From: Agrypnia vestita
Taxonomy: Eukaryota > Arthropoda > Insecta > Trichoptera > Phryganeidae
Reading direction: 5' to 3'
NCBI GenBank assembly: GCA_016648135.1
Contig: JADDOH010000523.1
Location: 124,001 to 188,000 of the forward strand
Length of the DNA: 64,000 nt
Within the stretch, counting starts at the first letter, position 1. Every line of letters starts with the position of its first letter. The translations under genes and the position numbers were made by a program. Of the stretch, positions 50,701-57,828 are shown piece after piece. Under the pieces are notes generated by a model. That model was given only the letters and a program-made list of their open reading frames with translations, searched no databases and was not told the DNA's origin.

Positions 50701-51144
50701 AGGTCACAATTTAATCTATGTGATTTACTTAAAAATATTAAATTTTTAAATGCTCTTAAAATGAACCGAATTAAATTTTTATTTAGACAGTTTAGTAATC
50801 CTATTTTATTAAAGTTAATTAAATGTTAATTTAAAAAATAATTTTGTTGATTTTTTTGGATCGTGAGTTTTTCATTTTTAGTCTAAATCGTCTTGAAAAT
50901 ATTTATGTCTTCAAACAAAAGCTTCCAAATCGAAAAAGTACTCTTGTTCTACCAGTCGCAAAGAGTAAATGAGAAATATTTTTCTTTCTGTTTTCAGATT
51001 CACGGAACCACTATGAAAAAGAACCGTGTTTATAATGAGGAAACCTTCCACGGAATACCAAATGCAATAGCAAATGGAGCAGAAATGAAAGAAGATTCAA
51101 AATTAGAATCGAAATCAGAACCAAAGAAGACCAATCAAGAATAA
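26510..51144 (+). CDS. Fatty acid hydroxylase / sterol desaturase superfamily membrane protein (six coding exons)
   Basis: Seen: six exons with GT-AG borders and compatible phases join to 1212 nt, 403 residues plus stop. Introns are about 8.3, 1.5, 5.1, 3.7 and 4.8 kb. The N-terminus is hydrophilic and lysine-rich (1-60). Hydrophobic segments lie near 67-95, 130-158, 183-206, 221-243 and 278-310. Histidine boxes are HRMYH (244-248), HKLHH (257-261) and HDKHH (335-339), followed by WDKIHGT (353-359). WKLQPTK (167-173) resembles the KIQP-type motif upstream of the domain. The C-terminal 45 residues are charged and probably disordered. Family knowledge: these boxes bind a di-iron centre in ER membrane oxidases acting on sterols or fatty acyl chains (C5-sterol desaturase, C4-methylsterol oxidase, FAXDC2-like). 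Inference: all catalytic histidines are present, so the enzyme should be active, but the substrate cannot be assigned. Insects do not make sterols de novo, so a role in dietary sterol or lipid modification is possible. Superfamily call is firm, subfamily is not. Confidence 0.93.
26766..27470 (+). other. Start of intron 1
   Basis: Donor GTATTTTT follows AAAG. AT-rich with a short (AC)n run near 27350. Nothing else. Confidence 0.75.
27471..27690 (-). mobile_element. Penelope-like terminal fragment with degraded hammerhead-like core
   Basis: Minus 27533-27507: CTGATGA, A, GATATAGTGGTATC hairpin, then AAAAC instead of GAAAC, followed by CGGTAGACGTAGAGTTACTA. Shares the CCGGTAGAC module and the downstream AAAGGGCT...TTGGTTATTAAT module with the 37.65-38.42 kb cassette. 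Only one arm found. Confidence 0.5.
27691..28918. other. Intron 1, unassigned
   Basis: AT-rich. A patch near 28165-28255 repeats ACAGATCTATC-type words three times. No ORF. Confidence 0.6.
28919..29160 (+). pseudogene. LINE reverse transcriptase fragment in intron 1
   Basis: The + frame gives LDDVPLPKVNSIRDLGVML then YSKLNFRNHFDSIINKAYI and MLGFITRITHEL before a stop. This is the RDLGVxxDSKLxFxxHxxxI region of jockey/CR1-like elements. Same region as the copy at 36302. Confidence 0.85.
29161..31116. other. Intron 1, unassigned
   Basis: No long ORF. AACCCGTCAAAAATTACG near 29547 resembles the end of the CTGTCCGTCCG repeat family on the minus strand. Confidence 0.6.
31117..31599 (+). mobile_element. 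Helitron-like non-autonomous element 1 with ~128-bp tandem units
   Basis: Starts TCTATACCTATAAAACTCAA after an A and ends ACAGCTAG before a T. Just inside the 3' end lies CCGTGCAACGCCAGG, a short imperfect hairpin. The body is about three tandem units of ~128 bp, each with ATGCAAATCTGTACC, AAAATTTGGAAACTTATTC and a CCCTTCCCCTCC tract. A/T insertion, 5'-TC and 3'-CTAG with a nearby hairpin are Helitron hallmarks. No helicase coding. Confidence 0.75.
31876..32048 (+). mobile_element. tRNA-derived SINE, near-complete
   Basis: GGCCCTCGTGGACCCAGTGG, B box GGTTCTGGGATCGATTCC, GTGATTTACTCAAGCCTAGG and GGCCTGTTGAAGCGTAAATA. It ends within 10 bp of the next Helitron-like element. Confidence 0.85.
32057..32733 (+). 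mobile_element. Helitron-like non-autonomous element 2 with ~128-bp tandem units
   Basis: TCTATGCTTATAAAACTCAA at the 5' end after A, (TGTC)n, then units starting with ATGCAAATCT at about 32254, 32379, 32507 and 32635 (spacing 125-128 bp), then ATGCAACGCC and terminal TTAG before T. Same family as elements 1 and 3. Confidence 0.75.
32991..33342 (+). promoter_or_regulatory. Heat-shock-like promoter and possible first exon inside intron 1, copy 2
   Basis: Seen: TTCtgGAA at 32994-33001 and a perfect three-unit HSE (GAAgtTTCtgGAA) at 33029-33041. TATATAAA follows at 33086-33093, with a TCAGT initiator-like site at 33126-33130 (slightly far from the TATA box). A donor TTAAG/GTATAAAT follows at about 33341-33343. 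It lies in intron 1 on the same strand as the gene. Inference: an internal stress-inducible promoter. Splicing to exon 2 would give a transcript lacking exon 1, with the next in-frame ATG at residue 96. Confidence 0.4.
33343..35110. other. Remainder of intron 1
   Basis: AT-rich. Opposing frames of about 64 codons at 34643-34856 are not supported. Ends CGTTTTCTAG at 35110. Confidence 0.65.
35111..35313 (+). CDS. Exon 2 of the fatty acid hydroxylase-family gene
   Basis: Acceptor TTTTCTAG ends at 35110 and donor CAT/GTAAGTA starts at 35314. The exon completes glycine 86 and carries residues 86-153. It finishes the first membrane segment (GEWVIILVTAM) and holds a hydrophilic loop with an N-x-T sequon at NET (108-110). 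It then starts the second hydrophobic segment, about 130-153. A MITE-like repeat begins only about 15 bp after the donor. Confidence 0.87.
35329..35490 (+). mobile_element. Fold-back MITE family, partial copy beside the exon 2 donor
   Basis: ATATGAGGGGTATAAAAACA, GAATGCAGTCACCGA and AATGTACTGAATTCGAGATT match the left arm of the 21724 element. It starts about 15 bp after the exon 2 splice donor. Confidence 0.65.
35491..36301. other. Intron 2, unassigned
   Basis: No feature recognised. Confidence 0.6.
36302..36607 (+). pseudogene. LINE reverse transcriptase fragment in intron 2
   Basis: An open frame of 101 codons contains VLGFITKITHDFKNSQSLKV and LVRSFLEYSIAIWTPYYTTY, the thumb region of jockey/CR1-like reverse transcriptases. 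It stays open by chance or recent age, but is truncated at both ends. Confidence 0.85.
36804..37052 (+). CDS. Exon 3 of the fatty acid hydroxylase-family gene
   Basis: Phase-0 exon of 83 codons (residues 154-236) between TTCTTCTCAG and CAA/GTAAGTT. An open frame continues about 150 nt upstream of the acceptor, but acceptor strength, phase and protein-like character all stop at 36804. It contains WKLQPTK, a membrane segment near 183-206, and the aromatic segment YGWLWFFLQFPVIFIYQ that leads straight into the first histidine box in exon 4. Confidence 0.92.
37648..38418. mobile_element. Penelope-like cassette with perfect 59-bp inverted repeats and 15-bp target duplication (intron 3)
   Basis: CAATCGAGATTTCAT occurs exactly at 37648-37662 and 38404-38418. 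Inside, perfect inverted repeats 37714-37772 and 38344-38402 carry CGAAACCGGTAGACCGTAAA. The left arm continues on the minus strand into CTGACGA, A, GAGACG-GGCA-CGTCTC, GAAAC (37793-37765), a full hammerhead-like core with a 6-bp stem II. The right arm has only the GAAAC half. A 51-bp AT-rich tail lies between the left target repeat and the left arm. Perfect arms suggest a recent insertion. Confidence 0.7.
38841..38956. repeat. Perfect 44-bp inverted repeat (nested palindrome)
   Basis: Arms 38841-38884 and 38913-38956 are exact inverse copies (contain GGAAAAAATTGCGCATTTTT). The 28-bp loop itself holds TTTGAATTA...TAATTCAAA. Intron 3. Confidence 0.85.
38958..38997. repeat. Perfect 17-bp inverted repeat
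   Basis: AAAAATAAACTGAATTA (38958-38974) and its inverse (38981-38997) with a 6-bp loop, one base after the previous palindrome. Confidence 0.8.
39524..39595. repeat. Perfect 34-bp palindrome within the CTGTCCGTCCG repeat family
   Basis: Arms 39524-39557 and 39562-39595 are exact inverses around GTTA. They contain GGTTCCTAATAAATAA and ACATGTAAAAGTACCGT, the 3' module of the family at 775, 14090 and 54530. Looks like two family ends joined head to head. Confidence 0.8.
39660..40842. other. Intron 3, unassigned
   Basis: No ORF with domain. An imperfect inverse pair ATTACAGGATTTTGTCCATAGAG / CTCTGTAGACAAAACCCAGTAAT (40078-40155) suggests a small MITE. Confidence 0.55.
40843..41045 (+). repeat. 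Dispersed repeat TACTGGATTT...AAATATGTCTC, copy 1
   Basis: CTGGATTTTATCCCCTGAGG, ATCATTAATCAATATATTTT, AAATATGTCTCACGGAGAGG, TATGGAAGTCTTT. The same order occurs on the minus strand at 56660-56880 and partly at 51290. Class unknown, possibly LINE-derived. Confidence 0.6.
41191..41398. mobile_element. ~208-bp MITE with ATATCGAG ends (intron 3)
   Basis: Left ATATCGAGGATAGAGAGTCA, AAGAGCATTAGTGATTATTT and the inverse on the right (reverse complement ATATCGAGAGTAGAAAGCCA, AAGGGCGTTAGTGATTATTT). About 40-bp ends, 85-90 percent identical by eye. The arms continue weakly inward. Confidence 0.65.
41806..41893. repeat. Inverted pair of CRE-like TGACGTCA boxes
   Basis: TGACGTCAAGCCTCAGTA near 41811-41828 and its inverse TACTGAGGCGTGACGTCA near 41872-41890 (17 of 18 match). 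A less AT-rich patch with AAAATGGCGGA follows (41926). Could be a promoter island in intron 3 or a MITE end pair. Confidence 0.5.
42161..42344 (+). CDS. Exon 4, histidine boxes 1 and 2
   Basis: Residues 237-297 plus one base of codon 298, between ATAATTTCAG and TTGGT/GTAAGT. It encodes HRMYH (244-248) and HKLHH (257-261), separated by TPFLYKNF, and then AIHPVE (274-278). This order and spacing are diagnostic for the FA_hydroxylase domain. Codon third positions are markedly GC-rich compared with the surrounding intron, which supports coding selection. Confidence 0.96.
42345..43589 (+). other. Intron 4, first part
   Basis: Donor GTAAGTTT then AT-rich DNA. Nothing recognised. Confidence 0.7.
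43590..43690 (+). pseudogene. LINE (RTE-like) tail fragment in intron 4
   Basis: CTGGCACTAGACCGAGATGA and GCCAAGACCCACCAAGGGTT, then GATGATGATATT. The frame reads LDRDEW...EEAKTHQGL. Same tail as 16490. Confidence 0.7.
43691..45060. other. Intron 4, unassigned
   Basis: An approximate inverse pair around CTTCTCCTCCGTGACTGACA (43758) and TGTCAGTCACGGAGGAGTTC (44059) encloses about 300 bp and may be a MITE with GTGACTGACA ends; its flank AAATGGCCGCATCATGTTTA is partly mirrored downstream. Otherwise nothing. Confidence 0.5.
45070..45373 (-). repeat. TACTCCCTTTC repeat family, copy D (minus)
   Basis: On the minus strand TACTCCCTTTATATTAACTC, then GCGTCTGCTTGCTTGCTTGA, AATCGAGCTGAAACGAAG, and at the other end GAGAAAGGGAGTATTGTACA with a diverged tail. 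Sits in intron 4. Confidence 0.7.
46020..46192 (+). CDS. Exon 5, histidine box 3
   Basis: Acceptor GATCTGCAG ends at 46019 and donor AAG/GTAAGG starts at 46193. It completes Phe298 and encodes residues to 355: the end of the last membrane segment, HGIIDHSG (310-317), a tryptophan-rich stretch (AYWWQPWQP), and the third box HDKHH (335-339) followed by NFGFNITLWDK. Additional histidines (310, 315, 343) may be metal ligands or structural, as is common in this superfamily. Confidence 0.96.
46193..47405 (+). other. Intron 5, first part
   Basis: Donor GTAAGGAT. Purine-rich tract about 47208-47270 (GGGAGGAGAAGAGGGAAGAT). No gene. Confidence 0.7.
47408..47562 (+). mobile_element. tRNA-derived SINE, diverged copy in intron 5
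   Basis: GTGGGCATGAAACTGGCATC, B box TTTTGGTTTCGATTCCGTG, TTAATTCAAGCCTGGGTATT and TTGGCCCGATGAAACG. Confidence 0.7.
48470..48790 (+). pseudogene. LINE reverse transcriptase C-terminal remnant in intron 5
   Basis: The + frame reads ICNGIKL, stop, NKQQTRKLNFHKFKKELKKH then IKKY, the usual last segment of jockey/CR1-like ORF2 proteins, with a stop after and AT-rich 3' UTR-like sequence. Confidence 0.6.
48791..50625. other. Intron 5, unassigned
   Basis: AT-rich. A short palindromic run of GTACAT units at 50279-50300. A 63-codon frame (48959-49150) is not supported. Confidence 0.6.
50629..50737 (+). mobile_element. tRNA-derived SINE, 3' truncated (intron 5)
   Basis: GGCGGCCCTCGTAGCGCAGT (A box), CCGGGGTTCGATTCCCGATG (near-consensus B box), GTCACAATTTAATCTATGTG. 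This is the best preserved tRNA-like head of the family. About 260 bp upstream of exon 6. Confidence 0.8.
50998..51144 (+). CDS. Exon 6, C-terminus and stop
   Basis: Acceptor TGTTTTCAG ends at 50997 and the frame runs to TAA at 51142-51144. It begins IHGTTMKK, completing the WDKIHGT family motif across the exon junction, which is strong support for the splice. The last ~35 residues are a charged, repetitive E/K/S tail with no recognisable ER-retrieval signal (ends KKTNQE). Confidence 0.93.
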   Translation: MHGTTMKKNRVYNEETFHGIPNAIANGAEMKEDSKLESKSEPKKTNQE

Positions 51145-51217
51145 GATGTTGCTGGGGACAAGTCTAGAGTTATTTGCTAGTTATATTATAATAGCCGTAG
51201 ACATAAGTTTTATCTGA

Positions 51218-51223
51218 ATTAAA
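51218..51223 (+). terminator. Candidate poly(A) signal ATTAAA of the fatty acid hydroxylase-family gene
   Basis: ATTAAA lies 74 nt after the stop codon and is followed within 30 nt by T/GT-rich sequence (AACGTTTTGTT, CGTGTTT). This is the nearest canonical or near-canonical signal and would give a short 3' UTR. No transcript end can be proven from sequence. Confidence 0.45.
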
Positions 51224-52029
51224 TAACGTTTTGTTAAAAAGCACGTGTTTAAATTGGCACACTAACAATTATCTTTTAAATAAGGTAAATTATTGAAGTC
51301 TCACAGAGACGAAACTATTTATATGGGAAACATGCATGGAAGTCTTTATAGGATTGTGCAGGGCTAATGTCCTTAAGGCTTACGCAGCGGTCACCAATTC
51401 CACCGTAAGAACGTCCACACGTTGTCAAATTTTTGAAAGTTGTGTACATGTTCTAAATCTGTATTTTTTCAAATATTTGAAGGGACTATGCTAAAGATAT
51501 CTATGGTCCTTCCTATGATATAGTATACATTGATTTCGTAATAATCTTTCAAATTTTGTGGTGAGTATTTTTTTCATATCCAACATGTCGTTTAACAGCT
51601 GCCATCAAAATTCGTATTTTTTTATTTTTTCAATATTATTTTTAGTTACAGGGAGTTAGTACAGTTGTTTTTTTAAACCAAATTATTTAAAAATAAATGT
51701 AAATTAACCACAAAATTATTTAAAAAGAAATTTGTTATTCTCCGCGAGTCTCTGATTTTAAATTAATTAACAAAAAATTGTTCTTGTTACCGTGAATTTG
51801 CTTTTTTAAATTATGCCACATCCATCATGGGGGAGGGGCGGAAGGGAAGAGGGAGGCTGTGGGAAAATTTTCAGCTAAAATGATGTCCGTGGCGGGTGAA
51901 AGGACGAGTGCCGAGTGTGGCAATACACGTTTAAAGTTATAATATAAAATATATTGTAACGAGGCTAAAAAGAATCACACACTCCTCTTGACAGTTGTTT
52001 GAAATGGCCACAACACTATAAATGAATCG
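51224..52029. other. Downstream of the gene; repeat copy then unassigned
   Basis: 51290-51450 resembles the 40843 repeat (AGTCTCACAGAGACGAAACT, ATGGAAGTCTTTATAGG, TCACCAATTCCACC). A G-rich tract lies near 51829-51862. No ORF. Confidence 0.5.
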
Positions 52030-52476
52030 AGAACGGTCTACAATGTTCTACGGCTTTCGGGAAGCATCTGAAACATTCTACAAGAATCTAGAAGCCACGA
52101 GAATCGTGTCCCAAACACTGGAAACGCCTAGAACACCAGCATTGGCCAGATATATAAATAAGACACGCGCGGGAGTAGAGTTGTTGTTATTTTAGCGCGC
52201 TTGACAGAGAAACCAACGTGAAGGCAGCCGCGGGCTGCGGAGGCTACGGTAGCCAACCGAGGGATAATTTGACAGCGAATAATCTGGAAAAGTTTTTACG
52301 AAGCGAAATAAACCGAAACGAAAAATACCTGCAAAAATTGGAAACAGTATAATTTAAAGAACAGCGTTAAATTTAATAGTGTTACGCGACTTTGTATATC
52401 AAATAATTAGTTAATCAGTAATTACTAAATCCGTTATCAAATTTCAGCGTTTTCATTAATACCTTCCGCAGCCATG
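52030..52476 (+). promoter_or_regulatory. Heat-shock-like promoter, 5' leader and possible start codon, copy 3
   Basis: Seen: a dense cluster of GAA/TTC units (52030-52135) including TTCggGAA at 52056-52063, then TATATAAATA at 52151-52160. About 300 nt of purine-rich leader follow, then ATG at 52474-52476 in a good context (CAGCCATGG), immediately followed by donor-like GTACGTGA. Without splicing the frame closes after nine codons. Inference: the first exon of a stress-responsive gene with an intron right after the ATG. No matching downstream exon was found before 64000, so it may be a relic. Confidence 0.4.
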
Positions 52477-54529
52477 GTACGTGACAATATATTAAACTCT
52501 TAGTGTTTATCAGCGAAAAAAAAACTCTCAAACAATTTTGCAAACTTGTCAGTGCTTACGAAATCTTACTTATTTGGCATTATGTTTTTTCTCCAAGGGA
52601 GAAAGAAAGAATATAGAAAAATACACCTTTGTCTTCAGATTCTAAGTGGCCGTGAAAACCTAAGAACATTCTTAATACACCTTTGTGTCCTCGCATGTTG
52701 CCTCATCCACTGTAACCGATATTCTTATGCGGCTACGATGATTTTTAAGAATTCTAATTCTTAAAAACTTAAACTTAATTCTTCGAATACAAGTTTATCT
52801 GATCGTGATAACCTGTACTCACACATGATTTTCGCTTTTCTTCAAATATGACCAAATCAACTAGGCAACCCTTTTCCAGGAGCATAATATACTCGTAGGT
52901 AATCACACAACACAAAGTCGTTTGTTGAGGATTCTAACAGGAACCTTTTCCAATATTAGTTTACCTGGTCGTTAAGTCTTGTTCACTTATGACTCGATAA
53001 AGTTACGATGACAAAGCCGCGAAATGAAAATAAAATTTAGGTTAGGTTAGGTTCTACATTGTTTTTTTGCATTGCCGATATAAAATGTCATATAATAAGA
53101 CTATTGGCTGCCCATTAAATAAAATAGATACAATTTAATTCATTTTATTTAATTTTATAATTTTGATTCGTTTGGCAATTACGACGCGGCTTTGTCGTCG
53201 CGGCATTTTTAGGATGATTTTGCGCAGCTTTTTCATCGCAACTTTGTCCTGCGCGGGTTTGTCCGAATGCCAACAGGACCACCTCTCTTATTTACACGTG
53301 CCTGAAACGAGTAGGCAATCCTTGCGCAAAAGACTGCTATAATACGTTTTCATTCATTCCTAATTTATTAAATTTTGTCACGTGTAAGAATTCAATAAAA
53401 ATTCTCGCTTTTTTAGGTTAAGCTCCAATTAAACTCTTTATAGTGTTGAAAAGAAGCTTATTTATTTAACTTTGAATACTTGTTTGCAATCATGTCATTT
53501 TAAAACGTTCAAGGAATAGCGTTATTGTGAAAATGTTATATTTATTTTAAAACCATTTTCTACGCACTAATCCTTACTTTTTATAATATAATTAAGAATA
53601 AATTTAAAAATAGACCTCTATCCTCACTTCTCACTCTTTTATCCTACTTTATATCTCTCGTAAATTTTCTTGATCAGCCTCAAGACGTAGAATCTAATCT
53701 AATTTATTTAATTTTTTTCGTATCTTGGTGCATAATACATACTGGCTTAAAAGAATCTAATGTTTAATGCAACTCTTAGTAGTCTCTTTTAATAAAATTA
53801 TTAAAATTTATTTTATAAATAGGCTGAAACTAATATTAATATCATAAAAGTCTAAAAACTAATACATAAATCATTGAAACTTGTTCTGCTTTGTACAAAC
53901 AAGTATACATTTTGTTTGGTTTTGAAATACAAAATATTAACATATTTATAGATACGACCCAAAAGTTCACTATGTTATTTGTGTTTGAGAAATTTATAAA
54001 ACTATGAAAATGAAAGTTTAGTGCAGACAATTATTAGAACGGACTTTTCCACACAAATCAATACAAAAACATTTAAGCTTTCTGAAAAAACAAAAAATAA
54101 TACCGCGTATAATTCAACGACTACAAAACTGTAATGCATAGAATTTGTCAGAATTCTGTAATTCACAAAGCACTCAGAATTTTAGTTGCAATAACTGACT
54201 GGCAGTTAAAAAAAGCATCGAAAAAATACATTCAAAGCGCAAAATAATTAATGCTTCTCTATAAACAAGCACAACTCGGTTCTTGTGTAGATAGAGAAGA
54301 TTTAAGCGGTTAAAATCCTCTAGTTTAAAAGACCTAGCATGTTTTTATAATCCAGCGTCAAAAAAATACATTCAAATGTACATGCCATACTTAACCAGAG
54401 AAGCTATTTCCTCACGTTGACAGCCGTCAAGCTAATCTGATTGTAACCTATAATGACGGAAAATGAACTGAAATTCGATGCAATGAGTACGTCAAAATAA
54501 CAGCAAATTTATAAATAATCAAACATAAT
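52477..54529. other. Unassigned; contains (TTAGG)3
   Basis: If promoter copy 3 is real this is intron. TTAGGTTAGGTTAGG occurs at about 53037-53052, too short to be telomeric. Inverted CGCGGCTTTGTC boxes lie near 53010 and 53184. A 72-codon frame at 52546 has no domain. Confidence 0.45.
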
Positions 54530-54865
54530 TATTTCGTTGTCTAACCGTGTGTCCTTACGTCCGTCTGTCTATCTGTCTATCTGTTCCCGTAACTCTGTGT
54601 ACCACCCATTATTTCGTTCAAATTCACGGTTAAAACAAACAAATTAAACGGCTGGAGAAGGGGATGGCAAAGATAGCGATGTTGCCATCGCTGAGCCTGC
54701 ATTACCCGTCGAAAATACAGTACATAAAGGACTGAAGAAAGACGCAAACCATTTCAAGCTCCGCCCAATCGCCGGTAGGGGAAATATAAAAAAAAATTAA
54801 GATATTTTAATAAAAGTCGTTATTACTATTTCATGGGTATCGACTTGTAAAAGTCATTTTTGATA
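54530..54865 (+). repeat. Dispersed CTGTCCGTCCG family, copy 3
   Basis: ATTTCGTTGTCTAACCGTGT, CGTCCGTCTGTC, CCCGTAACTC, and at the end TATCGACTTGTAAAAGTCAT and TTTTTGATAGGTTATAGC. Longer than the others because of about 170 bp of unrelated, less AT-rich interior. Confidence 0.55.
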
Positions 54866-56180
54866 GGTTATAGCAAGTATTTATAAATTATTATTTTAAT
54901 TGCTTAACTTTTAAATGAACTATAGAAAGCTTTGTTTTGACTAGGATTTATTTTTATTATTAAATTCTGCATGTTTGGGGAATGATGTTCCCTTCTTCAG
55001 ACCAGTAAATTTACGAACGTAGTAAAATAATTTTAAGTATATATATATGGTCCAGTAAATGTAAGAACGTACTAAAATAATTTTAAGTATGTACATGTGG
55101 TAGGAGACGAAATTGGATGTGGTCACAAATTAAGTAGTTAAAACGTAATTACAATGGATACAGGTTTAAGAGAGAGCTGTATACAAAATTAATTTGATTA
55201 TTTACAATATTCAAGTTTAGTACAATTCCTAATGTTTAATATTTTTCTACAAAGCTTTAAGGGTATCCAGATTTTCACTTGGATAATTAATTTATAATGG
55301 CAATATTGTGAGGAGAGTAGAAGAGTTGGCGAAAGTAATATTGTTAGACAAATTAAATTAATGAGTGATTCTGATATTCTCGAGATTTCTTTATGTTTTT
55401 CACCCAATTAAACCCAATAATCTCTACATCGTTATCGTGAAATCTTAACAAACTTAAACATCAAATTTTTCCGTTTAAATTATTTTTATGAATTTCTCTA
55501 CACATCTTTCGTCATTTCTCTATATACTGTACGACAAAGGAAATTTTTTGCGTCTGCGATTTCCAACATGTCCAGTGCAAACGGAATAACATATTAAAAT
55601 CGATTGAAAAGGTTCTGAGGAGAGCACAAGAAAATAAGTATATATGATAAAAGATACCATCGATAATCGACGGAGCCAATGGGTATGATAGGATATTAAA
55701 TGTAAGGCGTACCTTAGAAATAAAATTTAGGCTAGAAAACAATAGAAAGTCCCAGTCAAAAAAAATATTCACAAAATAATGAGCATTTCGAATTGAGTCC
55801 AACATTCAGACGTCCTGAATGTGTCCAGGACCCCACTCCCTACCTACTTTAATACCTGACAATAATATATTTTAATTTTAATTATATAAACATAAACAGA
55901 GATGTTTTAAATACATTAAAAATGACCAATGGTTATTTCAATTAAGAAATACACATTAAATTTGAAACAAAAAACAAACGCTCGAAACAATAAAATAATT
56001 TTAAAATAAACATCACACGATAGGTACACACAAAAACAAGTTGCTAAAAATGTAAATGCCCATATTTTGTTTGCAATTTGCCCTGAAGAGGGAAAATGGT
56101 TTCAAAAATATAGTGTATTAAAATAAGTAAATTTTTGTGTTTAATGAAATTAAACATGTATATTTAAAAAAATATATTTA
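54866..56180. other. Unassigned AT-rich stretch
   Basis: A short tandem duplication GGTCCAGTAAATGTAAGAACGT / GACCAGTAAATTTACGAACGT with AGTA(A)AATAATTTTAAGTAT occurs near 55000-55090. Minus frames up to 97 codons (55512-55805) show no domain. Confidence 0.5.
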
Positions 56181-56184
56181 TTTG

Positions 56185-56490
56185 CGCCCCAAATTGAAGG
56201 CTGGATTAAAATAAAGCTTAATTTTTTGGCCTGTTCTGCATGAAACTTATTTACTTCTGCAACACTTATCTATTTGCGCAAAAAATTTCCTAGTCGCGTA
56301 ATTTCACCAAACGCCGACTCCAATTGGCCAGAAAGATCTTGCATTCAACACCATAGGTCTTCTTTTGTGGAGTTATCTGAAATCCAAGTTAAGCCTTGGT
56401 AATAATCCATTATCTATTAACGACCTCAAAACGAAATTCGACTTGATAGCGATGAAATTGATCCGAGATTGTTATATTTTTTTTAAATAT
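56185..56490 (+). pseudogene. Mariner-type transposase C-terminal remnant
   Basis: Frames NWPERS, then LLLWSYLKSKLSLGNNPLSI and NDLKTKFDLIAMKLI match the WPPRSPDLxPxDFFLWGYLKxxVY...LK end of insect Tc1/mariner-type transposases. The upstream CCCCAAATTGAAGGCTGGAT resembles the terminal repeat of the 1433 element. Frameshifted and truncated. Confidence 0.65.
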
Positions 56491-56554
56491 TTGCACCCCA
56501 AACCCACGTGGTCATTAGTACTTCTTTTTCTTTTTATAACTCTTATCCTAATGG

Positions 56555-56880
56555 CTCGGGATCCCTTGACCACATAGAAGGTTCCAACTCTTGTTATCCT
56601 GGACTTTGCTCTCCATGTCAGCCCAATTTAATTGCAACCTCGCTTCGCAGCAAATGTGGTCTTGCATTCCCGCTACACGCATTTTAGCTACAATGCGCAC
56701 GAAACGCGTTCGCAATTTCCGTTACGATAAAAATTTTACCCTCAATACCCCAAAAGAAGATAAAATCATAAAAGACTTCCATACCTTCTTTCCCACAAAA
56801 AAGTAGTTTCGTCTCTACGAGACATATTTATAATACCTTGATTAATGATGTCCTCCTGGGATTGAAATCCAGTATTGTGT
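56555..56880 (-). pseudogene. LINE remnant joined to the TACTGGATTT repeat
   Basis: The minus strand starts CTGGATTTCAATCCCAGGAG, AAATATGTCTCGTAGAGACG (same as 40843), then continues to CCEARLQLNWADMESK-type LINE tail and AGGTTCCAAC-complement sequence. It links the dispersed repeat to an RTE-like LINE tail. Confidence 0.55.
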
Positions 56881-57828
56881 TCTAGAAAAATTTTAATATG
56901 CCCAAAATATTCTGAATATAAAATTTTATTGTTAGGCTAACGTTTTAGGATACTAGTTATAAATGTTCCCTCGCCTGGGAAATACCGCGGCGGCCCGTAA
57001 ACTGCTCTGGAAATAGTTTGCTACTATCTGTAGAGATGAAGTTAACCCATGTATACGTGAACTGAAGCAAAATATTGTTGTTATCTAACATAGAAAACTC
57101 ATAAAAATGTTAATCAAAACCAAATATTGTTCTTTAGTTTTGCCCGGGGCTCATTGCATACACGACGTATTTCAAGAATAAGTTATTTGAAGCATATAAA
57201 ATGAAAGATTTTTAAAGTTCCACGATATAAGCAAGCTGTAAAAAATAATTTAAGAAAATATTTTCATTGTGAAAATTTTTGCTATGGTTTTACTCAGTTA
57301 TTTCAAAATTATATTGCAAAAATATTGATTAGTTATCTATTTATATAAAGTTTCATACAATTTTAATATCTTGTTGTTATACAAAGCAAACAAAACGTTA
57401 CGTCGTCTTTGAAAAGAAAAAAATATATCAGGAAACAAACAAAAAAAAAAATTTAAAAAAAAATCAGGCAACGGTATGCAATTCAATCAACCATTTAAAA
57501 TATTGATGATCGACATCACTTTAGATAATTAGGTTTATATAAAATGATAAATGCGTGAAAAGCAAAAGAAAATTAGCTTTTGTCGTTATAGAGATACATT
57601 TTGATTAGAATCTTACTATTTTCTGGTTTGTGTTTTATGTGGTATTTTGACATGTTTCTACGACCTTAATGGCTTCGGACTTGTTATGAGTGTCGATGTT
57701 GTGGTCAAGTATGGATTTGCAGTACCTTGTCGAAAGCAGATTTCCCTGATTAGCTTTTTGATAACTTTTAATATTTTTATGTGTTTTGAATTATATTAGG
57801 CCCATCGTTCGATTTTTTAGATATTTTC

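Noticed and set aside
50629..50710. tRNA gene
   Set aside because: Has A- and B-box-like promoters but no clover-leaf, and similar heads occur in several SINE copies with a shared non-tRNA body.
50893..50997. Upstream in-frame extension of exon 6
   Set aside because: The frame crosses a typical T-rich tract and CAG acceptor, and the WDK/IHGT junction fixes the border.
52470..52764. Heat-shock protein gene downstream of promoter copy 3
   Set aside because: The frame from the ATG closes after nine codons and the 72-codon frame at 52546 shows no chaperone motif.
53037..53052. Telomeric array
   Set aside because: Only three TTAGG units inside ordinary AT-rich DNA.
55512..55805. 97-codon minus frame
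   Set aside because: Phenylalanine/leucine/isoleucine-rich as expected for random AT-rich DNA; no domain.
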